Positions 33,284 through 45,405 of a DNA stretch of 64,000 nucleotides are shown piece by piece (positions within the stretch are counted from its first letter, which is position 1; the number at the start of each line of letters is the position of its first letter). The position numbers and the translations under genes were made by a program. Origin of the DNA: Daphnia carinata (Eukaryota > Arthropoda > Branchiopoda > Diplostraca > Daphniidae); the NCBI RefSeq assembly GCF_022539665.2, contig NC_081340.1, positions 1,426,001 to 1,490,000 of the forward strand, in the 5' to 3' direction. Below the pieces are notes generated by a model, which saw nothing but the letters and a program-made list of their open reading frames with translations, was not told where the DNA came from and ran no database searches.

Positions 33284-36200
33284 GAAGTGACAGCCAAGGG
33301 AAAAGATGATCACGAGCCTATAGGTTAACCGTAGCTATTTTGCTGGTTTATGGCACACCTTTAATTCGGTACATGTACACATTAGAAGTCCCCATACACG
33401 ATCATTCTGTTCTAATACTTTCGATTGATTGGTTCCACATTGTTTAGCTTCGTCGCAGAGTTGTACTCTTCTATACGTTGCATTCCAAATCTTTCACTTG
33501 GCTCTCTGTCGTATATCGTTCATTATAATTTTTTTCGAATTCGTTCTTGTCCACTGTTCTCCTCCGTTATAGTGTACAGTATATGTTCAACTTTGAACTT
33601 CACCTTGTTTTATAAATTTCCTATTGCCATGCGGTATAGATATTATGTTGCTTTTATCCATTTATCTCCTTCCTTACGGGATTATATTGTCATCAGCATA
33701 GCTGTCTCTTATTCGGCATTTTCGTTTTGATTATTAGTATGGGGAAAATTCCTAATGCCGTTTTTCTTCGTTCTCTTCCCCGTCATCTTGAATAACTTGA
33801 TATGCCTACAACCAAATTTTTTATGTGTGTGTATCGGTGTTCGTAGTTCAGAAAATTTAATTCGGTGAAGTTCATGGCAAGTGTATCCTTGTGATTTTAA
33901 TCGCTAAGTTAACCGACTTTGTCTCCTATCAGAATTCCTGAGCCACCAAATGCCGAATCGAGATTGCTACGCACAGGTAATTCTCGGTTGCGAGTGCAGT
34001 AGTATCACGTGTTGCTATATTGATAAGAATATGGGATACTTCAATTTGAAATGACGCTCACCTAATTCTCAAAGAGACGTTTAGGTACTATACGTAAAGA
34101 AGATAAAGAAAGCATTTGTTAAACTAGTAACTTGGGATTTTTTCCTATCGTAAATCAGGTGTTGAGACGGATAAAACCATAGTAAATGCGTGAGCTGGGA
34201 TTTGTTTCCAAACAATACACAAGCATCGACCGCGCGTGCAGCTAACAATAAGTGATTTTCTAACATGAGATGGCGTTAGTGACAAGAAACGAAAAGGTTC
34301 TCTTTGTTTTCTTTAAGTTATCGAAAGTATAATATATTCCTGGTGTTATTTCAGTGGCTATACAATTGAGATCGTTTGTTGTTAATTTTTAAATTGTGGA
34401 TGTGCAAATGTATACGGTATTATTGGACGGTGTCTTAGAGTAAATAGTGTGTCAGATGTATGCACTCGACATTGTAAATGCCATTTTGAACGAACATGTT
34501 GCCCTCGTGAAAAAATTACCGAAGCATTGAACGATTTAGTGTTTAGTGGATCTCTTTGTGCAAAATCTGGAGGGACGTTAAGAGTCAAGTCTCCAATAGA
34601 CTTTCTAAGTAATGTTCCTTTATTGTTTTTAACGGCACACTTTCGAACAATTTGGTTTGGACATGCTCGTGAGAAATCGCATAACTAGTGGCATCCTGAC
34701 GTATTAAGAAAGGAAATTGATGTGGAGCTCGTACTGCTGCTTACACAATGCTGTCGTGCCAGATGTTAGATTTTCCAAATACAAGTTGAAGGTTTTGCTG
34801 AAGGTCGATAGCTCCTTTTCAAGCAATTTTGCTCACGGTGCCTGAGCAAAGGTCTTTCCCTGTCCTCAATGATCTGCTGATCTGCGAAACTATCATGCTG
34901 CTCGCTTCCTTTGATGATTGCTTTAACGTCACGTATTATTTTGTAAAACGTGCAATTTTAAGCACACGCTACTTTATTTTTTTTTCTGCAAAATTTATTT
35001 TGGGAAAGCAACGTACTATTTTGTTAACTTGGCGTTGCTACAAAGCTTTCTAGCGTCACATATATCGATCCGACCGTACTTCGCAGTAGACTATCGATCT
35101 TTGGCTTACTTCCCAGAAATTTTCCTTTCTGGAGGGGTATTCGTAAGAAGTTTCAAAACAACACGTTTGGCTATGACGCACTCCTTTGTTGCGGGTTAGT
35201 TTTGTTGCCACACATGTTCGAATCATAAATGGATCACTGAATAGATTAGAAAAGGCCTTAATAACCTGTAATTTGTTGGTATCTAAGTTCACAGAGGCAT
35301 AGTTTGTTGTCAAAATTTCGTTTTAGTTCTTTACAGCTTGCTAGTTGTGTTGTAAATTCATTCCTTGCACGACTTTGGAGTTGAAAAATGTTTACCATGA
35401 AGGACATCAAAACCTCCCGTGTACATGGCGCAGCGTTTTCATGTGACGTGAACGCGGAAAAACATTCGTATTCTTCTGGAATAAAGGCGTGCACCTAATA
35501 ACTGGATTGGTTGGCGCCCGATTTCAGCCTTTCGCCAGCTTTTGCCAACAACACAAGAGGCGGACTAGTTTAGGTCATTGGGTTTGAGATGACGTAACTG
35601 TACACACGCACATGCAGCGGATCTCTGCTCACGTTGTGCATTTCTACCGTTCCGCCGGTTTTCGCCATGCCATTCTGGAGCCACAATAAATGGGTGGAGC
35701 TTATGTTTCAGCTCGGCGTTGCCTTCAGGCGCAATAGCAAAAGCACACACAAGCGGCAGCCCTGCCCCCCTCCCGCCTTTTTCCTTTCCTTTTCATTCTA
35801 GCGTCGAACGTAAACAAACAACAAGATGGTGGGTTCATAGCGAACGTTGACGAACCATATAGGGAATTTTGCTAGTCACGGCTTTTTTTGCACAACCCTT
35901 ACGTAAACTCTGTATGTTATTATGTGACTTATTTTGAACCCTTTTTCAGACAGTAATTCATTTGCGCGTTACAAAATCTGCTGGATGTCGGATGTCTTTA
36001 TGGCAAACATTGTATGGAATAATTCGTTTCAGAGTCTCCGGTGAGGTGTTTTCATAAAAGGTAAAACTTGATGGCGGAGTTTTCTCACAGTTGAAAAAGG
36101 GAACAAACGCCATCGTCCATCATTTGAATATCGCCTCGAGCAATAATCTTGACATACACCGATGCACAACTGTAGGAAGAATCCTGCTTTTAAACGCAGC

Positions 36201-37120
36201 AAACCGATTGTTTTTATATCCCAAAATATAATTAGAGTTAGATTTCCACAAAGGCACAAAATTGCCAGACTAACGTTTCTTGGTGGCGATCCCTGCAGAG
36301 AACTTGCATTTTTACCATTCGTCAATGACAGTACGGAGAGTATAGTTCCAAAACTCTGTCGCCAGAGTATACTAGTGTCTATATCGAGCGAGACCTGCCT
36401 CCGGTCGACGTCATTGCGTTTTAAACGTGCTACAAGAAACCCAAAAGTTCTTTTTCCGTTATATTTTCATCACGTTTTTCCTACGGTGTGTGTATATTAC
36501 TGCGAAGAGTTAGTCAGTGTGTGTGTGCTTGTGTGCAGTTTATTCAGGAATATTGGGCGGGTATTTTTCTTTTCACAACTTGCATCTATCCCATACCCAA
36601 AGCTTCCCCTCCCCTTTCCATACTGTTAGCACTATAGCTCAGGGCAGGGGCTGAACAGGCATCAGAGAACCACCAGCCGTCGAGTTGTATGCAAGTCATA
36701 TTTTCCAGTCTCCTCAACTTTCCAAAACAATAATACACAGGTAAGAAGAATTTTCTGTTATTATTCCATAGGGCATTTTCACACAAATTGTATGCCGTCT
36801 GTAGAATTGGATTCATGAAGCATGGCGTACTAGTGATTGGTCGAAGATAACATAAACGTTTAGGAATTCCATTGAGTTCTAGTGATGTTAGTCTACTTTT
36901 TATTTATATGGGCAAGAGTTTCTCTTCTTCAGAAGTAGGTCATCAAAGGAAATTGTACGGTGTCTGTATTTCTCGTTCCTTTCTCTAGACGTAATCGTGT
37001 GGCTCTAAAATGGTTGAACTAACGTTCAACTGTCGTGAATGCATTTTGACCAAGTAGCATAGGGATGTTAACCAATTTGACCAGTAAACAATAATAGTAA
37101 TTTAAAAAATTTTCTTTTAG
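33284..37120. other. 3.8 kb intergenic region
   Basis: Begins with the alpha-SNAP 3' UTR. A 101-codon frame at 33425-33730 is T-rich and shows no domain, so I do not call it. An AGATGGCG motif lies near 34267. A probable 5' UTR exon of the downstream acyl-CoA synthetase ends at 36740, where a strong ACAG|GTAAGAA donor is seen; the matching acceptor TTTCTTTTAG ends at 37120, eight bases before the ATG. No RNA gene is seen. Confidence 0.5.
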
Positions 37121-37128
37121 ACAAATCA

Positions 37129-39763
37129 ATGGCTGGTTTCCGTTTGCCATGTCTGAAATCTTTGGCCGTCAATGTAAGTGGTATTTCAGCTCGTGTTTCG
37201 GCCGGGTCTCAGCACCTCAAGCAGTTTAAGCGGCTTCAAAATGCAGTGCATCCTAGGCTTATGAGCAGCACCGCCTCTAGCGTCAACTTGTCCTCAGAGA
37301 GAATCAATGATAACGTCGTCTATTCACGCCATGAGGACTGTTTTCTCCACACTCAAAACGTGGTGCAGCGATTCTTCGATCAGGCTTCTCTTTGGCCGAA
37401 TCACACTGCTGTGGTATGTCATAAATATTCACTTTACCTTTCTTTCATCAAACAAGCAACCGTGCATTGTGTACACAAACACGAACACGTTGGTCGTACT
37501 GTTCAAGGGCAAAAACGATTCGAGAATAAACAATTCATGGTCTCACCCTGCTCAAGGGTAAATTTGGCAAGCAAACTATTATGGCATGCTGCAACCTTGT
37601 GCACGTTGCCAACAATACAACTCGGGAAGTTGTACGTGATGCACCATTGTTATTTTGATTGACATAACCTTGATTGTCGCCATGTTTCCCTCCCTCTTAA
37701 TAGATATACACTCTTAATAAGAACTCATTGCGTGTTAATTTGTTTACAGGAATGTGGCATAACTGGACGAAAATATACTTACGACAAAGTACGCATGTTG
37801 GCCCGCCGTTTCGGTAGTTCATTGGTTCGGATGGGATTCAAGAAAGGTGAAGTATTGGGAATAGTTCTTCCAAACCTGCCAGAGTTTCCGATCGCTTTGC
37901 TTGGAGCTGCTGGCGTAGGGATGCCTGTTACCACCGTCAATCCTATCTACACTGTTGAAGAAATAGCGCGTCAAATGCAAAATTCGGGTACCAGCGTGAT
38001 TGTAACCATCCCACAAATGGCTGACACGATTCGTCAAGTGGCCAGTCTGTGTCCAGAAGTTCGTCGCCTCATCGTCGTTGGTGGACCCGAAGAAGGATTT
38101 GTGTCCTTATTAGAAATGTTTCAAGATTCTGGAGACTTGTTTAACGACAACATTGAGGTAATTACATTTTCCTTGCCTCACCGGGGAATGTTGTATTAAT
38201 TGTTGCTTCCTTCACAGATTGATCATTTTGAAGACATCTTTGTTTTGCCCTATTCAAGGTAATTTTGTTAAATTTTCTCCTCCACTGTCTATTAACAGAA
38301 TAATTTCTATTTAGCGGGACTACCGGTCTTCCAAAGGGAGTGATGCTGACCCATTCAAACGTGGGTAGCAACATTCAACAAGTTGTCCATCCTGGAACAT
38401 CTAGACTTATACAAACAACATCTAGTAAGAGTTTTTTTTTTTTTATCTTTTCGTTAAATATTTCATTTTATTCGCTTCTTCCGACAGGTAACGTCACAGA
38501 TTCCTTTCAAGAAGTCTACATATGCGTCCTACCATTCTTCCATATTTATGGAATGTCTGCTGTAATGCTGACGGGGTTGGACCATGGAGCCAAACTCGTG
38601 ACTTTGCCGCGTTTCGAAAGCGAATCTTTCCTTAATTGCCTTTATCAGCAACATGTAAGGTGCTCAGTATCTTTTTGTCACCGTTTCTCTATAATGATCG
38701 TTGTAATGTTGTTGTAGCCAACTATGCTACAACTTGTACCTCCATTGGTTTCCTTTCTTGCTCATCGCCCTGACCTGAAATTGGAAGCCTTCCATCGATT
38801 GCACACTGTATTTTGTGGTGCCGCTCCGTTAGGCCCCGCTGCCGCCTCGAAGTTGATTGAGAGATTGGGAAAACACGATCTACTAATGCAAGAAGGTACG
38901 CTAGAATTTCCTGAATTTATTAAACGTTAATATTCAGTTGGTTTCTTAAAATAAAAAATTATGGAAGGCTAGGCTGTTTGTTTAGTAACAGACTATCAAG
39001 ACGCCGGAACTACCACTCTATGATTTGTATTCACCATTCAATAAAATTTTATTTCTGTTTATCTTTATAGGCTATGGAATGACTGAATCATCTCCTGTCA
39101 CCCATATGAGCCCTATAGTTGATCACAAAATTGGTTCATTCGGAGAGCCAGTTTCCCGCACCCGAGTTAAAGTGGTTGACCTCAATACGGGTGAATCTCT
39201 TGGGCCGGGACAAGAAGGAGAGATGTGTGTTTTTGGTCCGCAGGTTATGAAAGGCTACTACAAAAACGTAAAAGCCACCGAAGAAACCATTGATAGCGCA
39301 GGATGGCTTCATACCGGAGACATTGCCTATTATGACGAACAAAACCAGTTTTTTATTGTTGATCGCCTAAAAGAGCTCATTAAAGTTAAAGGACTACAGG
39401 TATGTTTTTTCTTCGTATTTTGCAACTAGGTAATGACAATTATATATACCCTCTGCTTTCCTTTTTACTTAGGTATCCCCGTCGGAGCTCGAAGATGTTT
39501 TACGGCGCCATCCCGCCGTTTTGGATGTGGCGGTTATCGGTGTTCCTGATGACATTTCGGGAGAACTCCCTCGTGCTTATGTTGTGAAAAAAAGTGGTGC
39601 TACAGCGTCCAAGGAGGACATTGCTGTATTCGTTGACGAAAAAGTTGCGCCTCACAAGCGACTGAAGGGTGGGGTAGTTTTTATTGATTCTATTCCGAAA
39701 ACAACCACAGGCAAATTGCTACGCCGTGAATTGAAAAGCATGTTATTGTCTCAGATCTCATGA
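37129..39763 (+). CDS. Acyl-CoA synthetase of the 4-coumarate-CoA ligase / luciferase type
   Basis: Adenylate-forming (ANL superfamily) enzyme expected to activate a carboxylic acid with ATP and load it on CoA. Eight exons: 37129-37413, 37750-38157, 38218-38258, 38315-38424, 38488-38654, 38718-38895, 39071-39399 and 39473-39763. They total 1809 nt (602 aa). Motifs in order: the P-loop-like SSGTTGLPKG (38250-38340, split by an intron), YGMTESSP, WLHTGD, the hinge region DRLKELIKVKGLQVSP, and the C-terminal PKTTTGKLLRREL with the catalytic lysine. The C-terminus ends SQIS, so no SKL-type peroxisome signal is present. The first about 50 residues are rich in Arg, Lys and Ser and poor in acidic residues, which would suit a mitochondrial presequence (inference). 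The substrate cannot be assigned; it could be a medium-chain or aromatic acid. A 5' UTR intron 36741-37120 is likely. Confidence 0.93.
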
Positions 39764-40629
39764 GGCTAACTCACGTTCGACAATATTTTTTGCTTTTCAA
39801 AAGCTGCTATACTCTTTAAAAAAAAAATAACAAAAAAAAAAACATGCTATCAATTCTTGGAAACGACGGTCGAGGTGGTCACTTTCAAAATTGGTTTTAC
39901 TTATACCTGTCCCCTGCAACATGTATAACTCAATTCGTAATTCCATTCTAAGCACATAGTGCCTTGAAGTAACGACTGGTGAAGTGGATATTAGTTTTCA
40001 CCTTCGATCAATTTGAAACTCCTGTAAACTGATAGTTTTGTCAAACGTATCATTTGCGACTGCATTTTATTCTTTTCCTCTAAATTTTTGGTGCGTGCAT
40101 AAATTGCGCCATAATTGGGTGAGTGTGTCTCGTACAATGTCAAATTGTTATTTCATGCAAATGCATATTCAATGCAACATTAAATTCGTTACGTCATGTC
40201 ACTGAATCGCACTACGGTACTGTTGTGAACTGTGTTCTTGTCTGTAAAACATGTATGTGAAGGTTATAATTTTACTTCAAATCGAATTTTATTCGGAGAG
40301 TTAATTGTTAGATGCGATAATTAAATAACAATTATCCGTATTGTAGCTAATAATACATGGGGTTTTGATGGTAAAAAAAGAACTATTTCCAACGGACACA
40401 ATAGTAAAAATAAGTACACTCTTAGTTTGTGATTGGTATTTTAAAAAAATCTGCACAATAAAATCTATCGTCTTTTTTGCTGATAGGGATTCTCTCTAGA
40501 AAATAATGGAGTAAACCACCGACCGCGTTTTTTACGAAATTTCTCTCATTAGATGGCGGTAACGTTCAGCACAGGTTCTCGGGACGTTCAGAAGATGGTG
40601 ATGAAAATTTGTACATTTGCCTTAAGTAA
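39764..40629. other. Synthetase 3' UTR and intergenic region
   Basis: A/T-rich with no supportable gene. An AGATGGCGG motif lies near 40551. The left end of the palindromic element begins about 40630. Confidence 0.55.
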
Positions 40630-40655
40630 TATGGCAATCTATGGCAATCCGTTTT

Positions 40656-40727
<72 letters not shown>

Positions 40728-40892
40728 AAAAAAAAAAAAAAAAATATTTTTTTTTTTTTTCTACCCGTAGCCATCTATCAGTCGGTTTCGTTATTACAGG
40801 CATGTAAGCAATTTCAGTTAATTGTATCCCATTAGCAGTTAATTGAGTAGCGTGGCTGGGGAACAACGCGTGGCTGGAGGATCAACTGAAAA

Positions 40893-41630
40893 ATGGATAA
40901 GATAATAAAACAAAAAAATGGTAAGTATAAACATTATTATATTGGTTTTCAATTATTAATTATTGCTTATTAGATCAAATTATGAAGCTGCAGGCCCAAT
41001 TATTGGAACAACACAAAAAAATAAATAACAGCAAAGCTAAGGATGGTAAGGCCTAATATGTAATGATTCTATTTATTTGCTTTTATTCATTTGTGTTTTG
41101 TAGCTCAAATTTTGAGTCTACATGCTCAGTTATTGGAAAATAAAAAAATTAGAATGGGACACTTTCCAAACAGTGAAGGAGGTTTTTCCAAACTCATCCC
41201 TAACTGAATGTGAGCATGAGTTGGCGTTAGTTGAACACAGTCAGGTACCTAAACTTTTCAAATAAGAATTCAAAATAAGTATAGAATTTTAACAAACAAT
41301 TATTTATTGTTAAGTTATTCAGTCTACCACCTGACAGTGTGTTAAAGTTAAATTCTGTTAGTGCTGCACTAAAAGAATTGTTAGTAATAAGTCCATGCAG
41401 CGAAGGAAGTGAACAATTGTGGGACCGTATTTGGGCTGAAAATGGGTGTGGAACGTAAACCCAGAAATAGCATGTGTTCAACATAAAACATGAATTAGGT
41501 ACTTTTCAGTTTTTTGTCTATCGAAAAAGTATTTTTAATGCTATTATTTTGCATTCACAGAATTTTAGTGGGGGATCAAGTCAAGTCTGGAAGTGTTACA
41601 GGATGGAAGAGTGAGCCTACAGTTGAAAAA
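40893..41630 (+). pseudogene. Broken left-arm copy of the element's coiled-coil gene
   Basis: Mirror copy of the right-arm gene at 44664-45405. It keeps the start MDKIIKQ, the splice sites (donor after 40920, acceptor TTATTAG near 40973, donor before GTAAGG near 41046, acceptor TTGTAG near 41102) and the coiled-coil repeat DQIMKLQAQLLEQHK / AQILSLHAQLLENKK. A +1 shift in the third exon near 41150 puts the remainder out of frame. The fourth exon carries in-frame stops near 41456 and 41468 where the right arm encodes GTETQKW. I therefore call it decayed. Confidence 0.65.
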
Positions 41631-42299
41631 CACTGAAAGTGCATTACCCTTAAGGTATGAGGTAAAGTAATAGAGTATGCACATTGTCTAATGAGAAGTA
41701 CCATCTTGTGTGAATGAATCCAGCACAACAGCAATCCTTTATAGTTCTGTCACACCTAGAAGCCTCAAATAATTCTGCTTCTCTTGCTAAAGAACAACTT
41801 GTCCTTTACGTTCAGAGTGTTGGTGAAGCTGGGTACTTAAATGGCCCTAAAGATGTCGTTGGCATTGCAGCGATGAACATCATACATGGACTTTTTAGGT
41901 ATGAAAGGAATTTTCTTGAAAATTTTTTAAATTTATGACAAAGCATTTCTCCTGCTTTTTGCCAACCATGTCTAATCTAAAAAAAAATTTATCCAATAGG
42001 AAAGGATTTTCATGTACTGGGAACACAACTATCAACAATGCAACATTCTACAGGTGCTAGTTTATCATTCAAGAGCCTTATACAATGATTAATCTGCAAT
42101 TTGTATGTCCTTTCCCAAGCTTCCACCAGAAGTTGAATCTATGAGTCATGTAAGTTCCATGATCAACAATTGATGTGTTTAACGGTGTTGTTTTTCTTTT
42201 CTCAATATAGGTTAATAGTAACATTGGATCTGAAAAGATTCTTGGTTGGGGCAAGACAATGAATAAATTGTATTGATTGGATGGATGACATGACATTGC

Positions 42300-42960
42300 T
42301 ATACTTAATTCGGATTCCCCAGACGGTATTTGATATTAAAAAAATTGAAGTGCATATCTGGGCTCCCTTCTTTTCTGAAGCCCCGTTTCCCCTTGACTCA
42401 TAATAAGCCCGTAGGGGGTCATGCCCCTACTGTACGGTATATATAAAAACAACATATACCGAGGTTTGGAGGGCTCTGGCCGGAAAGGGGACGTGGGGTG
42501 CCGCTTCGTCCGATGATGTGTTCACGGAGGGTGACGTGGCTGCCCACAAATCCGAACTAAAGGTTAATCGCTCCTGTAAAAATGTTCCAAATCTTCAGCT
42601 CTTCTTCCGGCTTCTCTTAGCCAATCACCGGGTAATCTCCCCGGTGGGTCAACAAGGCAGTGTCTCCCCCTGCCTGGGTTGACGGCAACTTTTGAAAGGG
42701 CTATTGTGCCTTTTTAAAGTTGCAAAAATAATTGTAATGTGCAGAGAATTGTCAATAAAATTTTTTTTATAAAATATTTTTTGCAAAATTCGTTTCTTTC
42801 ATTGTTTGTATTCGCTGTGTTCACACGTTACACTTTTTATATTTAGCTTGCTTAATTCACCTTTATTGTTTTTGTCACCTTTGATGGTAAGCATTGTTTC
42901 CATTGGTTTATCGTTTATCTGTAAGTATTATTTATTACACTCTTTGAATTCTTCAACTTA
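42300..42960. repeat. Inner inverted-repeat block, left copy
   Basis: Nearly identical, in inverse orientation, to 43436-44060. It contains a TATA-like run (42439-42448), two hairpin-forming stretches (42627-42645 and 42648-42683) and AATAAA at 42754-42759, all in one orientation. The inner block is visibly better preserved than the outer arms, where the gene copies differ at many sites. That suggests gene conversion or functional constraint on this part (inference). Confidence 0.75.
42439..42759 (+). other. Possible short structured transcription unit in left arm
   Basis: A TATA-like element at 42439-42448 and a poly(A) signal at 42754-42759 bracket about 310 bases. These contain two good stem-loops: ACCGG/CCGGT at 42627-42645, and GTCAAC..AGGCAG / CTGCCT..GTTGAC at 42648-42683. 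No long reading frame spans the unit. The mirror copy lies at 43930-43607 on the minus strand. It could be a non-coding RNA, a promoter-terminator relic, or part of a longer element transcript. Transcription is not shown by the sequence alone. Confidence 0.3.
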
Positions 42961-43012
42961 GATTCAAGGAACAATCTGGATATTTTATGAAGTAATTTTG
43001 TATTTTGTTTTA

Positions 43013-43082
43013 CTCGTATGGGAACCGATCCCCAGACACTCAACGTGCAACGCCGATGCTCTAACATTGAGCCACGAGATAT
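43013..43082 (-). tRNA. Degenerate tRNA-like sequence in element loop (left)
   Basis: On the minus strand it shows an A-box TGGCTCAATGTTAGAGC (near 43076-43060) and a B-box-like GGATCGGTTCCC (near 43033-43019), with an anticodon-like arm between them whose loop centre reads TGC. It is the inverted partner of the copy at 43366-43436. T-arm pairing is weakened and the acceptor stem is poor, so it is more likely tRNA-derived (SINE-like or pseudogene) than a working tRNA. Confidence 0.35.
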
Positions 43083-43177
43083 ATCTAAATATTTTATTAT
43101 CGCATATCATATGTTATCGTCTAGGATGTTTATGCAGTCTTTCACAACTATATGTTTATCTTTCTATTGTTTTCATA

Positions 43178-43248
43178 AGGTTCTTAGCTCTGTGGTAGAG
43201 CTTTTATCTGCGATACGTGTTACCCTGGGTTCAAATCTCAGTAGATGT
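43178..43248 (+). tRNA. tRNA-like sequence at the centre of the palindrome
   Basis: Shows an A-box-like TTAGCTCTGTGGTAGAGC (43184-43201) and a T-arm CTGGGTTCAAATCTCAG (43225-43241) whose stem pairs with one wobble. The anticodon stem between them is not convincing and the acceptor ends do not pair well. It is unpaired with anything else in the palindrome, sitting in its loop. Probably a tRNA pseudogene or internal RNA polymerase III promoter. Confidence 0.35.
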
Positions 43249-43365
43249 GTAAAAATGAAGTAGAATAATGTAGAAGAGTATATTGCAGAATTGCATTTCA
43301 GTTTTATTCTAAGTGTAAATGCAAGTCCACAAGTGACTAGAAAAAAAAGCCAACTTAAAATCATG

Positions 43366-43436
43366 TGATTCGTGGCTCATTGGTAGAGCATCGGCGAGGT
43401 ATGCCGAACATCCAGGGTTCGATCCCTGGATAATAA
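43366..43436 (+). tRNA. tRNA-Thr(GGT)-like sequence in element loop (right)
   Basis: The best of the three. The D-arm is GGCTC ATTGGTA GAGC, the anticodon arm TCGGC-GAGGTAT-GCCGA pairs fully with loop centre GGT, a 5-base variable loop follows, and the T-arm CCAGG-GTTCGAT-CCCTGG matches the B-box consensus. The 7-base acceptor stem does not pair well and no CCA is encoded, as expected for eukaryotes. It could be a tRNA pseudogene or the head of a tRNA-derived SINE. Its location mirrors the minus-strand copy at 43013-43082. Confidence 0.45.
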
Positions 43437-44060
43437 TAGAATGCTTACAGATAAACGATAAACCAATACCCGTCACATTACCATCAAATGTGACAAAAAC
43501 CAATAAAGCAAAGCCAAAAGAAAAATTGATAAATGCAATGTGTGAACAAAGCTAACACAGACAATGAAAGAAACGAATTTTGCAAAAAATATTTTATAAA
43601 AAAAATTTTATTGACAATTCTCTGCACATTACAATTATTTTTGCAACTTTAAAAAGGCACAATAGCCCTTTCAAAAGTTGCCGTCAACCCAGGCAGGGGG
43701 AGACACTGCCTTGTTGACCCACCGGGGAGATTACCCGGTGATTGGCTAAGAGAAGCCGGAAGAAGAGCTGAAGATTTGGAACATTTTTACAGGAGCGATT
43801 AACCTTTAGTTCGGATTTGTGGGCAGCCACGTCGCCCTCCGTGAACACATCATCGGACGAAGCGGACCTCCCACGTCCCCTTTCCGGCCAGAGCCCTCCA
43901 AACCTCGGTATATGTTGTTTTTATATATACCGTACAGTAGGGGCATGACCCTACGGGCTTATTACGAGTCAAGGGGAAACGGGGCTACGGAAAGGAAGGG
44001 AGCCCAGATATGCACTTCAATTTTTTAAATATAAGATACCGTCTCGGGAATCCAAAAAGC
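43436..44060. repeat. Inner inverted-repeat block, right copy
   Basis: Inverted partner of 42300-42960. The TATA-like run (around 43921-43930), the hairpin pair and the poly(A) hexamer (TTTATT on + at 43607-43612) appear on the minus strand in the same order. Differences from the left copy are few and scattered. Confidence 0.75.
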
Positions 44061-44663
44061 CAGATTCAAACTTTACACATAAAGATTCCAAATTAAGTAT
44101 TGAAATGTCATGTCATCCATTCAATCATTACAATTTATTCAGTGTCTTGCCCCAACCAAGAATCTTTTCAGATGCAATGTTACTATTAACCTATGCTGAG
44201 AAAAGAAAAACAACACCATTAAGCATCTCAATTGTTGCTCATGTGACTTACATGACTCATAGATTCAACTTCTGGCAGAAGCTTGGGAAAGGCCATACAA
44301 ATTGCAGATGAAAATCATTGTATAAGGCTCTTGAATGATAAAATACCACCCCTAGAATGTTGCATTGTTGATAGGTGTGTTCCCAGTATGCTGAAAATCC
44401 TTTCCTGTTGGATAATTTTTTTTTTTTAGATTAGACATGGGTGGCAAAAAGGAGGAGAAATGCTTTGTCATAAATTCAAAAAATTTTCAAGAAAATTCCT
44501 TTCATACCTAAATAGTCCATGTGTGATGTTCATCGCTGCAATGCCAGTGAAGTGAAACATCTTTAGAGCCATTTAAGTACCCAGCTTCACCAACACTCTG
44601 AACATAAAGGACAAGTTGTTCTTTAGCAAGAGAAGCAGCTCATACCTTAATGGTAATGCACTT

Positions 44664-45405
44664 TCAGTGTTTTTCAACTGTATGCTGAGTCGTCCAACCT
44701 GGAACACTTCCAGATTTTACTTGATCCCCCGCTAAAATTCTGTGAATGCAAAATAACAGCATTAAAAATACTTTTTCAATAGACAAAAAACCGAAAAGTA
44801 CCTAATCCATGTTTTATCTTGAACTCATGCCATTTCTGGGTTTCCGTACCACACCCATTTTCGGCCCAAATACGGTCCCACAATTCTTCAGTTCCTTCGC
44901 TGCATGGATTTATTATTAACGATTCTTTTACTACAGCACTAACAGAATTTAAATTTAACACACTGTCAGGTGGTGGACTGAATAACTAAACAATAAATAA
45001 TTGTTTTTTTAAATTCTATACTTATTTTGAATTCTTATTTGAAAAGTTTAGGTACCTGACTGTGTTCGCCTAACGCCAACTCATCCTCATGTTCAGTTAG
45101 GGATGAGTTTGGAAAAACCTCCTTCACTGTTTGGAAACTGTTCCGTTCCAATTTGTTCTTTTCCCCTAGCTGAGCTTGTAGACTCAAAATTTGAGCTACA
45201 AAACCCGAATGAATAAAAGCAAATAAATAGAATCATTACGTATTAGGCCTACCATCCTTAGCTTTGTTGTTATCTAATATTTTGTGTTGTTCCAATAACT
45301 GGGCCTGCAGCTTCATAATTTGATCTAATAAACAATAATTAATAATTGAAAACCAATATAATAATCTTTATACTTACCATTTTGTTGTTTTATTATCTTA
45401 TCCAT
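44664..45405 (-). CDS. Element-encoded small coiled-coil protein (intact right-arm copy)
   Basis: I do not recognise this family. Five exons on the minus strand: 45405-45378, 45324-45253, 45195-45056, 44985-44802 and 44731-44664. Canonical GT/AG sites join them to 492 nt (163 aa) with no internal stop. The N-terminal part is a heptad-like coiled coil (KIIKQQNDQIMKLQAQLLE, then AQILSLQAQLGEKNKLE). The middle is neutral to acidic, and the C-terminal half is compact with Trp and Cys (EELWDRIWAENGCGTETQKW). The gene reads inward from the element's right terminus. Its mirror copy in the left arm is broken. The last exon choice is the least certain: an acceptor 8 bases upstream would give a stop almost at once. 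A role such as DNA binding or dimerisation for the element is only a guess. Confidence 0.5.

Noticed and set aside
33425-33730. 101-codon hydrophobic-looking frame downstream of alpha-SNAP
   Set aside because: It lies in the probable 3' UTR, is T-rich (which alone yields Phe/Ser/Leu), has no splice or start context and no domain.
42000-44400. Inverted repeat considered as an assembly artefact
   Set aside because: The two arms differ by many substitutions, indels and a frameshift, which a mirrored assembly error would not produce.
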